From an uncultured Eggerthellaceae bacterium (GTDB lineage: Bacteria > Actinomycetota > Coriobacteriia > Coriobacteriales > Eggerthellaceae): 5,872 nucleotides of DNA. Of this stretch, positions 1 through 4,720 are shown piece after piece. Numbering within the stretch: the first letter of the stretch is position 1; each line of letters begins with the position of its first letter. Both the position numbers and the translations under genes were made by a program. The stretch spans positions 1 through 5,872 of the forward strand of contig CABVEH010000085.1 in NCBI GenBank assembly GCA_902497215.1, given 5' to 3'. Below the pieces are notes generated by a model that saw only the letters and a program-made list of their open reading frames with translations, had not been told where the DNA came from and ran no database searches.

Positions 1-35
1 GGGCTTGCCGGATTCACGGGACCCATGGGGTTCAT
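1..35 (-). CDS. Start of an unidentified gene coupled to the FHA gene (possibly a PP2C phosphatase), partial
   Basis: An ATG on the minus strand at 35-33 shares one base with the TGA stop of the FHA gene (TGATG), an arrangement typical of translational coupling. A GAGG Shine-Dalgarno-like motif lies about 8 nt upstream, inside the end of the FHA gene. Only eleven codons (MNPMGPVNPAS) are visible before the window ends, so the product cannot be recognised from sequence. In Actinobacteria an FHA protein of this type (FhaB/FipA) is commonly followed by a PP2C-type Ser/Thr phosphatase (PstP) and then rodA/pbpA. That gene order makes a phosphatase a reasonable guess, but it is only an inference from context. 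Confidence 0.45.
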   Translation of the reverse strand, partial: MNPMGPVNPAS

Positions 36-448
36 CACTCGTACCTCGCGCGGATGACCACGTCGCCGACGGCGATGGCGTCCTTGTTGCGCACAGGAAC
101 AGGCTCGCCGATGTAGGCGCCGTTAACCGCAGTGCCGTTCTTGGAGCCGAGGTCTTCCACGAACAGGTTCTCGCCCATCAGCTGGAAGCGGGCATGGCGT
201 CCAGAGACGTAGCCGGCGGCGATCACGATGTCAGCCCCGGGAGCCCGGCCCACGATGACCGGCCCCGTGACGGGGATGTTGACGCCGCGCAGTTCCTTCG
301 GGCCCTTCTCGACCACCAGATGCCACGACTTGCCCTTCTTGGAGGCGCCGCTGACCTGGCGCACGCCGGTGCGCATGATTGCGAACAGGAACAGGTAGAG
401 CAGCGCGACGAACAGAAGCCGCGCCACCAGCAGCACTACGTCGATCAT
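35..448 (-). CDS. Membrane-anchored FHA-domain protein (FhaB/FipA-like)
   Basis: A 137-residue protein that probably reads phosphothreonine marks made by Ser/Thr kinases at the cytoplasmic face of the membrane. Residues 4-24 form one strongly hydrophobic segment, followed by a basic stretch (R26, R30, K37-K40) that fits an N-in anchor with a cytoplasmic C-terminus by the positive-inside tendency. The FHA fold covers about residues 62-133 and has all the hallmark residues: G67-R68, S82-G-R-H85 and the loop E98-D-L-G-S-K-N-G-T106, with N109-G110. Length and layout match actinobacterial FhaB/FipA, linked in mycobacteria to cell division and to phosphorylation by PASTA kinases. The start is supported by GAGGA 7 nt upstream. 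It lies 39 bp downstream of the ACT-domain gene, likely in one operon, and overlaps the next gene by one base. The PASTA kinase 1 kb away is its obvious candidate partner; that is inference. Confidence 0.88.
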   Translation of the reverse strand: MIDVVLLVARLLFVALLYLFLFAIMRTGVRQVSGASKKGKSWHLVVEKGPKELRGVNIPVTGPVIVGRAPGADIVIAAGYVSGRHARFQLMGENLFVEDLGSKNGTAVNGAYIGEPVPVRNKDAIAVGDVVIRARYE

Positions 449-487
449 GCGAAGGTCCTCACAAGCCTCACGATCCTCACGTGCGCC

Positions 488-763
488 TTAGATCTCGTGC
501 ATGAAGCGGAAAACGTCTTCGCGCTGGATGGTGATCTGCATTCCCAGGCGCTCGCCTTCCTTGGTCAGACGGTCCTGCACCTCGTCGAAGCTGGCCGATT
601 CGACGTTCAGCGTGGCCAGCATGGTCATGCAGAATATCTCGTTCTCGCCGAGGATGGTCTGGTTGATGTCGTCTATGTTCGCGTTGCATTCGGTGAGCAC
701 GGTTGCAACCGCGGCAACGATGCCGGTACGGTCGGCGCCGAGCACGGAGATGACGCATTTCAT
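488..763 (-). CDS. ACT-domain regulatory protein (UPF0237 family)
   Basis: A 91-residue protein made of a single ACT-type domain followed by a short helical tail. The N-terminal beta-strand and the ligand-loop signature L8-G-A-D-R-T-G-I15 are clear, as is the D31-D-I-N-Q-T-I strand typical of the UPF0237 group. The C-terminus, R81-E-D-V-F-R-F-M-H-E-I91, also matches the conserved end of that family, whose usual length is about 90 residues. ACT domains bind small ligands, often amino acids, and GcvR-like relatives act as regulators. No ligand can be assigned here. The start has AGGA 7 nt upstream. The gene is transcribed away from folE, from a promoter region it shares with folE, and reads towards the FHA gene. 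In many Firmicutes this family is paired with a DUF711 (UPF0210) gene, but that partner is not in this window. Confidence 0.85.
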   Translation of the reverse strand: MKCVISVLGADRTGIVAAVATVLTECNANIDDINQTILGENEIFCMTMLATLNVESASFDEVQDRLTKEGERLGMQITIQREDVFRFMHEI

Positions 764-804
764 GGGCTGTTCCTAACGTCCAGTGAGGTTGGGGCCATAG
801 GTCT

Positions 805-831
805 TATAATTATCCCACAACGTTCGGGATA
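805..831 (+). promoter_or_regulatory. folE promoter -10 box with adjacent operator-like dyad
   Basis: A perfect TATAAT lies at 805-810 on the plus strand, placing a start near 817 and a leader of about 62 nt before the folE ATG. No good -35 is seen at the expected distance. Immediately downstream, TATCCC (811-816) and GGGATA (826-831) form a 6-bp inverted repeat with a 9-nt centre. It straddles the likely transcription start and could be a repressor site or a small leader hairpin. Confidence 0.5.
809..814 (-). promoter_or_regulatory. Extended -10 promoter for the ACT-FHA genes
   Basis: On the minus strand GATAAT occupies 814-809 and is preceded by TGG, an extended -10 (TGn) arrangement that would compensate for the weak -35. 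The start would fall near 802, giving a leader of about 40 nt before the ACT gene at 763. It overlaps the folE TATAAT by two bases, so the two divergent promoters probably cannot be occupied together. Confidence 0.4.
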
Positions 832-866
832 GTGCGGGCCACTGTGGTGCGCGGCCACGACGACGC

Positions 867-872
867 GAGGGG
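867..872 (+). promoter_or_regulatory. folE ribosome binding site
   Basis: GAGGGG with a 6-nt spacer to the ATG at 879. It is a strong match to the 16S rRNA tail and fixes the start of folE at this codon. Confidence 0.75.
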
Positions 873-878
873 TTTTAC

Positions 879-1442
879 ATGGACAAGGCCAAGATCGAAG
901 AGGGCGTTCGCCTGATACTCGAAGGCATCGGGGAAGACCCAAACCGAGAGGGGCTGCTGAAGACGCCCGCCCGCGTCGCGCGCATGTACGAGGAAGTGTT
1001 CGCCGGCATGGACGAGAACCCGGCGCGCCACTTCGAGACCACCTTCGACGAGCATCACGAGGAAATGGTGCTGGTGCGTGACATCCCGTTCTATTCCATG
1101 TGCGAGCATCACCTGGTGCCGTTCTTTGGGCTGGCGCACATCGCGTACATACCCGCACGCGACGGACGCATATGCGGCCTGTCGAAGCTGGCACGTCTGG
1201 TGGACGCCTATGCGAAGCGCCCGCAGGTGCAGGAGCGCCTGACGTCGCAGGTCGCCGACACGCTGATCGAGCAGCTTCATCCCCAGGGAGCGTTGGTGGT
1301 GCTGGAAGCCGAGCACCTGTGCATGAGCATGCGCGGCGTGAAGAAGCCGGGCAGCAAGACCACCACCAGCGCCGTGCGCGGCGTGTTCGCGAAGAGCCAG
1401 GCCACCCGCAACGAGGCGCTGAATTTGATCTTCAGGGGTTAG
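879..1442 (+). CDS. folE: GTP cyclohydrolase I (type IA, zinc-dependent)
   Basis: This enzyme converts GTP to 7,8-dihydroneopterin triphosphate in the cytoplasm, the first step of tetrahydrofolate synthesis (and of other pterins). The protein has 187 residues, a full-length bacterial FolE. The signature C75-E-H-H-L-V-P-F-F-G84 contains zinc ligands C75 and H78; the third ligand is C148 in E145-H-L-C-M-S-M-R-G153. The G100-L-S-K-L-A-R106 helix and the V167-R-G-V-F169-170 end region are also typical. The N-terminus carries the usual P21[12 protein letters not shown] motif. The zinc site is intact, so this is the type IA enzyme and not the FolE2 (type IB) form. No other folate gene is adjacent; folE stands alone between two divergent or convergent neighbours. 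A good ribosome site and a TATAAT box upstream indicate monocistronic expression. Confidence 0.97.
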   Translation: MDKAKIEEGVRLILEGIGEDPNREGLLKTPARVARMYEEVFAGMDENPARHFETTFDEHHEEMVLVRDIPFYSMCEHHLVPFFGLAHIAYIPARDGRICGLSKLARLVDAYAKRPQVQERLTSQVADTLIEQLHPQGALVVLEAEHLCMSMRGVKKPGSKTTTSAVRGVFAKSQATRNEALNLIFRG

Positions 1443-1443
1443 G

Positions 1444-1495
1444 GGAAGGTTGCGAACGTCTCACTAAGACTTGTCGGGGACGTTCGCAACCTTTC
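1444..1495. terminator. Long hairpin between convergent folE and pknB-like genes
   Basis: Perfect 15-bp arms at 1446-1460 and 1479-1493 extend to 17 bp with a G-U and a G-C pair (1444-1445 with 1494-1495). The loop is 18 nt. It begins two bases after the folE stop and ends just before the kinase stop at 1499-1497, so it can serve both transcripts. The downstream T-runs are weak on both strands, so it may act as a stabilising 3' structure or an imperfect bidirectional terminator. Confidence 0.7.
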
Positions 1496-1496
1496 G

Positions 1497-3533
1497 TTAT
1501 TCCGCAGGAGCGTCGCCGCCGCCCGAAGGCGTGCTTGGGCCGGTGGACACGTCGATGGTGACGGTGTCGCCCTTCTTCGCCGAACCCGTTCTGCTCTGGT
1601 TGATGACGTTGCCCTTCGCAACCGAGTTGGACGCGCTGTAGGTGACGTTTACCTTGAGGCCGGCGCCCTCGATGGCGCTTCTGGCGTAGGATTCCGAGCT
1701 GCCTACGACGTTGGGAACGTTGACCGTGTTGTCTTCGCCCAAGGATACGACGTAGTTGATCGCCGTGCCTTTCGCCACCTTGGTTCCGGCGGAAGGAGAC
1801 TGGCTGATGATGCACCCCGAAGAGATGCTGTCGCTGTGCTCGCTGCCGGTCTGGTTGATGGTGAGTCCGGCATCCTCGGCCTTCTTGCGGGCCGCGTCGA
1901 GGCTAAGGCCCTCGATGTTGGGCACCGGGACCTGTTCGCCGCCCTTCGACACCACCAGCTTGACCACCGAACCCTTGTTGGCGGGCTGTCCGCCGACCGG
2001 GTCTTGGCTGACGACCAGGCCTTCTTCGACGTCGTCGCTGTACTGCTGCGTGACCTCGCCGATGATGAAGCCCGCGTCGGTCAGCGCCTTCTTGGCGTCG
2101 GCCTCGGGCATGCCCACGACTTCGGGCATGTCGACCTGTTCCGACCCCTGCGAGACCCACAGGTCGATCTTGGAGCCCTTGTTGGCCTTCGTGCCGCCCT
2201 TCGGATTCTGGCCGATTACCTGGCCTTCTTCCACCGTGTCGTCGTATTGCGTCTTTATGTCGCCCACCTGGAAGCCAGCGGCCTCGATTTCGGCGACCGC
2301 CTGCTCGTAGGGCGTGTTGGTGACGTCGGGGACGTCCTGCTTCTCGCCGCCAAGGAACATGAACGCGAGCACGCCCGCAATGGCGAGCACCGCGACGATG
2401 CACACGGCTATGATGGCCTTCTTCTTGCCCGAGCCTTCGTTCTTTCCCGAACCGGAGCCAGGGGTAGCGCCTCCCGAATAGCGGCGGGTGGGCGTTCCTC
2501 CCCCGCCAGCCCCTACCGCAGCCACGGGCATGACCTGCGTGGAGTCCATGTCGCCGGCAGCCACGCCTATGGGCGAAATGACGCTGGTGCGAGCCTGGGT
2601 GAAATCGCTGTTGGTGGCCGCGTGGGCCATTCCGGCGCCTGCCGCGCCGATGGCTGCCGCAGCTGCCCCGCCTGCAACCAGCGCAGCGAGGTTGACCGGC
2701 CGCCCGGCAAGGAAGTCGTTCAGCGCCAGGCGCATGTCGTTCGCGGTGGCGAAGCGCGCGTTCGGGTCCTTCTGCATGGCTGTGAGGATGATGGCCTCGA
2801 ACACCGGGTCGATGTCGGGGTTGATCTCGCGCGGGGCAGGCGGCTGGTCGCGCACCTGCATGAGGGCCACGCTGACGGCGTCGGGACCGTCGAAGGGAAG
2901 CGTGCCGGTGGACGCCTCGTAAAGGACGACGCCAAGCGAGTAGATGTCGCTGGCCGCCGTGAGGTCTTTGCCCTGCGCCTGTTCGGGCGACGTGTAGTGG
3001 GCGGTGCCCAGCACCGTTTCGGTCTTGTCGGCCGTGGAGTTCTTGGCGCGCGCGATGCCGAAGTCCATCACCTTCACGTTGCCGTCGGGCTGGACCATTA
3101 TGTTCTGCGGCTTGATGTCGCGATGAATGATGTCCTGCTGGTGGGCCACCGTAAGGGCCTGGCACACCTGCGACCCGATCTCGGCGACCTTGCGCTGGTT
3201 GATCGCGCCGCGCTCGAGGATGGCGGTCTTGAGGTCGGAACCGCGGACGAATTCCATGACTATGTAATAGGTGTCCTGATCGTGGCCCCAGTCGTAGACG
3301 TTGACTATATAGGGGCTTTGGAGGTTGGCGGCCGCTGCTGCCTCCTGGCGGAAGCGACGCGTGAAGTCGGGGTCGGCGGCGTATTGCGGAAGCATGGTCT
3401 TGACTGCGACGATGCGCCCCAGCACCATGTCCTGTGCGCTGTAGACCTCGGCCATTCCGCCGACGCCGATGCGCTCGCCCAGCTGATACCTGTTGTTGAA
3501 GGTTCTGCCCGTCAAAGGTCCGTTGCCTGCCAT
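1497..3533 (-). CDS. pknB: PASTA-domain Ser/Thr protein kinase (PknB/PrkC/Stk1 family)
   Basis: A 678-residue transmembrane kinase that senses cell-wall fragments (muropeptides or lipid II in characterised relatives) and phosphorylates division, wall and metabolic proteins. The cytoplasmic kinase domain spans about residues 16-275: glycine loop G23-V-G-G-M-A-E-V30, ATP-anchoring K45, catalytic H137-R-D139 with K141 and N144, metal-binding D157-F-G159, activation loop with T171 and T173, and the A-x-Y-x-S-P-E segment ending at E184. An Ala/Gly-rich then Ser/Thr/Gly-rich juxtamembrane linker (about 281-370) leads to one membrane helix (373-394). Outside lie four PASTA repeats, about 399-464, 467-531, 535-598 and 603-665, then a short Gly/Pro tail. 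All catalytic residues are intact. The start is supported by position at the kinase fold and an AAGG-type site upstream; a TTGCAC/TACAAT promoter precedes it. The symbol is a family-level assignment. Confidence 0.95.
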   Translation of the reverse strand: MAGNGPLTGRTFNNRYQLGERIGVGGMAEVYSAQDMVLGRIVAVKTMLPQYAADPDFTRRFRQEAAAAANLQSPYIVNVYDWGHDQDTYYIVMEFVRGSDLKTAILERGAINQRKVAEIGSQVCQALTVAHQQDIIHRDIKPQNIMVQPDGNVKVMDFGIARAKNSTADKTETVLGTAHYTSPEQAQGKDLTAASDIYSLGVVLYEASTGTLPFDGPDAVSVALMQVRDQPPAPREINPDIDPVFEAIILTAMQKDPNARFATANDMRLALNDFLAGRPVNLAALVAGGAAAAAIGAAGAGMAHAATNSDFTQARTSVISPIGVAAGDMDSTQVMPVAAVGAGGGGTPTRRYSGGATPGSGSGKNEGSGKKKAIIAVCIVAVLAIAGVLAFMFLGGEKQDVPDVTNTPYEQAVAEIEAAGFQVGDIKTQYDDTVEEGQVIGQNPKGGTKANKGSKIDLWVSQGSEQVDMPEVVGMPEADAKKALTDAGFIIGEVTQQYSDDVEEGLVVSQDPVGGQPANKGSVVKLVVSKGGEQVPVPNIEGLSLDAARKKAEDAGLTINQTGSEHSDSISSGCIISQSPSAGTKVAKGTAINYVVSLGEDNTVNVPNVVGSSESYARSAIEGAGLKVNVTYSASNSVAKGNVINQSRTGSAKKGDTVTIDVSTGPSTPSGGGDAPAE

Positions 3534-3572
3534 TGCGATGCCCTTCTGTTTCTGCGTTTGTGGTTCGAGTCA

Positions 3573-3594
3573 AAGGTACCCATCATTGTACCTT
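3573..3594. repeat. 7-bp dyad overlapping the kinase-gene promoter
   Basis: AAGGTAC (3573-3579) and GTACCTT (3588-3594) form a perfect 7-bp inverted repeat with an 8-nt centre. It covers the -10 box and the expected transcription start of the kinase gene, which is where a repressor operator would lie. It could also form a small hairpin in DNA only, since most of one arm is upstream of the start. Function is inferred from position. Confidence 0.35.
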
Positions 3595-3613
3595 ACGCCC
3601 ATAACGTGTGCAA
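3585..3613 (-). promoter_or_regulatory. Sigma-70-type promoter of the PASTA kinase gene
   Basis: On the minus strand TTGCAC (3613-3608) and TACAAT (3590-3585) are separated by exactly 17 bp, a close match to the housekeeping consensus. The start would fall near 3578, about 45 nt before the kinase ATG. It lies just beyond the U-tract of the 6S-like RNA gene, so the kinase gene appears to have its own promoter. Confidence 0.65.
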
Positions 3614-3628
3614 AACGGACCAGCAACG

Positions 3629-3650
3629 AAAAAGGTTCCACCACCATCCA
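3629..3650 (-). terminator. 3' end of the 6S-like RNA with U-tract
   Basis: The 3' strand of the closing helix (3650-3634) runs straight into TTTTT (3633-3629) on the minus strand. Intrinsic-terminator-like ends of this kind, using the closing stem itself, are plausible for a short structured RNA. The distance from here to the next promoter (-35 at 3613) is only 15 bp. Confidence 0.45.
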
Positions 3651-3796
3651 AAAGGATGAACCCACCTAACAAGGTGGGTACCCGCAACATGCTTCCTGGC
3701 TTTCGCATCGACGGACGCGAATCCCCATTCCACATGCAATGTAGGGTTCCCTTCATGAATGCATCGGTCCATCGCAAAGTATGGAGGGGCGGAACC
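3629..3796 (-). ncRNA. ssrS: 6S RNA (candidate)
   Basis: 6S RNA mimics an open promoter and sequesters housekeeping RNA polymerase holoenzyme in slow growth. Four things support it here. The ends pair into a long closing helix: GGUUCC (3796-3791) with GGAACC (3639-3634), continued by 3790-3782 with 3640-3650 and interrupted only by two single-U bulges. The length, about 163-168 nt, fits the family. An apical hairpin at 3721-3702 has 8 bp and the sequence UCCGUC followed by GCGAAAGCC, close to the E. coli apex UCCGUCCGAG-AAGCC. A 3'-side hairpin at 3678-3661 (ACCCACCU/AGGUGGGUUCA) sits where the E. coli CACCUUGAACC/GGGUUCAAGG hairpin of the central bubble is found. A short helix (3733-3737 with 3687-3691) joins the apex to the bubble. 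The gene has its own -10 and a five-U run at the end. Alternative: another structured RNA of unknown class. Confidence 0.75.
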
Positions 3797-3802
3797 ACCG
3801 TT

Positions 3803-3808
3803 AGTATA
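3803..3808 (-). promoter_or_regulatory. -10 box of the 6S-like RNA gene
   Basis: TATACT at 3808-3803 on the minus strand lies 6 nt before the first base of the closing helix (3796), the right distance for a transcription start there. A -35 at 17 bp is not convincing (a TTGCTG exists but 22 bp away), so only the -10 is called. Confidence 0.55.
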
Positions 3809-3872
3809 TGCCACCACCAACACGGCTGGGCAGCAAAATGCGCTTATTCATGCACATGTTGAATTCGTGCAG

Positions 3873-4077
3873 AAAAAACGGGGCAAAATGCCAAAAAATC
3901 GCCGCTTTCGGTCAACTCAAAAAGCTTTTGGACAGCTTCTGGCAATTTGCCAGTTCCTGGAACTGGGCTTTCTTGTTTGGATGAGTTCGCCACTGTTCGA
4001 AATCAGGACTATTGGCGCTCTCTGAAAGTAAAAAATGACAGAAAGCGGCGATTTTTTGGCATTTTGCCCTGTTTTTT
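3873..4077. repeat. AT-rich element with 42-nt inverted arms (MITE-like or structured RNA)
   Basis: Arms 3873-3914 and 4036-4077 are complementary along 42 positions with one mismatch (3910/4040) and one G-T pair (3880/4070). They enclose about 121 bp that hold two overlapping palindromes. Both ends finish in runs that read as T6 or T8 on the outgoing strand after a GC-rich stretch, so the element could stop transcription in both directions. It has no convincing ORF and is visibly more AT-rich than its neighbours, which suggests insertion of foreign or mobile DNA. No clear target-site duplication is seen. It lies between nrdG and the 6S-like gene. Confidence 0.7.
3939..3966. repeat. Two overlapping palindromes inside the inverted-arm element
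   Basis: Arms CTGGCAA/TTGCCAG (3939-3945 and 3947-3953) and CCAGTTCC/GGAACTGG (3950-3957 and 3959-3966) are each perfect around a single central base. They share bases 3950-3953, so only one can form at a time as a hairpin. They could be protein-binding sites or alternative RNA folds. Confidence 0.55.
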
Positions 4078-4097
4078 TTGTCATGGAGCCACTGCAA

Positions 4098-4125
4098 ATG
4101 AACAGGGAACACGTCCCCTGTTCAT
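4098..4125. repeat. REP-like hairpin downstream of nrdG
   Basis: Perfect 10-bp arms ATGAACAGGG (4098-4107) and CCCTGTTCAT (4116-4125) enclose an 8-nt loop. The sequence resembles short dispersed palindromes of the GGGGAC/GTCCCC plus TGAACA type that occur near RAYT-type transposases in some bacteria; that resemblance is from memory. It begins about 46 bp after the nrdG stop, so it may also protect or end the nrdG transcript, although no long T-tract follows on the minus strand. Confidence 0.5.
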
Positions 4126-4171
4126 AATGCGGGGGTGTGGCAGAAGGACCAGGCTGTTTTGCCATGCCCTC

Positions 4172-4720
4172 TTACCAGCTGGAGGGGATTTCGATTTCGA
4201 ACTTCGGCTGCTTCCATTCGACTGGGCTTCCGGCGGCCAAGGTTTTGGGAACGTCGAGCAGGCGCTGGTTCGACGAGCCGCGCCAGTCCAGCTCGTAGGA
4301 ATGAAGCGATTCCACGAAAGGCCCGTCGACCAGGACGTCGAGGCAGCCGAGGAAGTCGTCGATGGTGGGCTGGTCCGCCGCCTTCCTGCAAAGGTCTTCG
4401 AAGGTGTAGCCGGAATATGCCCAGATGTCGTATCCGGCGTCCTTCAACCGCCGGGCCAAGGCCGCACAGGCTTCGGGTTGCTCGAAGGGCTCGCCGCCCG
4501 AGAACGTGACGCCCTGTATCAGCTTGTTCGCACGGATGTCGTCGTAGATGTCGTCGAGCGCGTAGTCGTTTCCCCCGTCGACCGGCTGGCTTTCGGGGTT
4601 GTGGCACCCCGGGCATGCGTGCGTGCAGCCCTGCACGAACACGCCGTACCGCAGTCCAGGGCCGTCCACTATGGAGTCGGGCACCAGCCCGAACACGCGG
4701 AGGCTACTTGGCTGGCTCAT
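4172..4720 (-). CDS. nrdG: Anaerobic ribonucleoside-triphosphate reductase activating protein
   Basis: A radical-SAM enzyme that uses a [4Fe-4S] cluster and S-adenosylmethionine to generate the glycyl radical on NrdD, switching on anaerobic dNTP synthesis. The protein has 182 residues. The cluster motif C32-T-H-A-C36-P-G-C39 is the CX3CX2C of radical-SAM activases, preceded by the D19-G-P-G-L-R24 segment of this family. S74-G-G-E-P78 is the SAM-binding GGEP motif. The C-terminal half keeps the D153-V-L-V-D-G-P-F type strand and the R-G-S-S-N-Q-R motif of NrdG. An upstream in-frame ATG at 4798 is rejected: homology starts at residue 7 of the shorter form, and AAAGGA sits 5 nt before the ATG at 4720. 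The gene overlaps the end of the upstream channel gene by 17 bp, so it is probably cotranscribed with it and translationally coupled. Confidence 0.95.
   Translation of the reverse strand: MSQPSSLRVFGLVPDSIVDGPGLRYGVFVQGCTHACPGCHNPESQPVDGGNDYALDDIYDDIRANKLIQGVTFSGGEPFEQPEACAALARRLKDAGYDIWAYSGYTFEDLCRKAADQPTIDDFLGCLDVLVDGPFVESLHSYELDWRGSSNQRLLDVPKTLAAGSPVEWKQPKFEIEIPSSW

Noticed and set aside
5..832. 275-codon open frame on the plus strand
   Set aside because: It is antisense to the ACT and FHA genes, both recognisable. It has no ribosome site and no recognisable motif.
1836..3659. 607-codon open frame on the plus strand
   Set aside because: It lies opposite the PASTA kinase, whose translation has all expected domains. 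The plus-strand product is rich in His, Arg, Asp and Val as expected for an antisense frame in GC-rich DNA and shows no domain.
3583..3798. Small minus-strand ORF of 71 codons
   Set aside because: It covers almost exactly the 6S-like RNA and its pairing regions; no ribosome site and no protein-like pattern. The RNA explanation fits better.
3873..4077. Insertion sequence with a transposase
   Set aside because: The arms look like terminal inverted repeats, but the 121 bp between them cannot encode a transposase and no target duplication is visible, so only a non-autonomous element is possible.
3759..4165. Small ORFs on both strands in and around the inverted-arm element
   Set aside because: They cross the element boundaries, lack ribosome sites, and their translations are mirror products of the inverted arms. 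I do not see a small protein gene here.
3534..4171. Riboswitch, tRNA or CRISPR array in the gene-free stretch
   Set aside because: No tRNA-like cloverleaf, no regularly spaced direct repeats and no known riboswitch core were seen. The structured part is explained better as a stand-alone 6S-like RNA with its own promoter and end.
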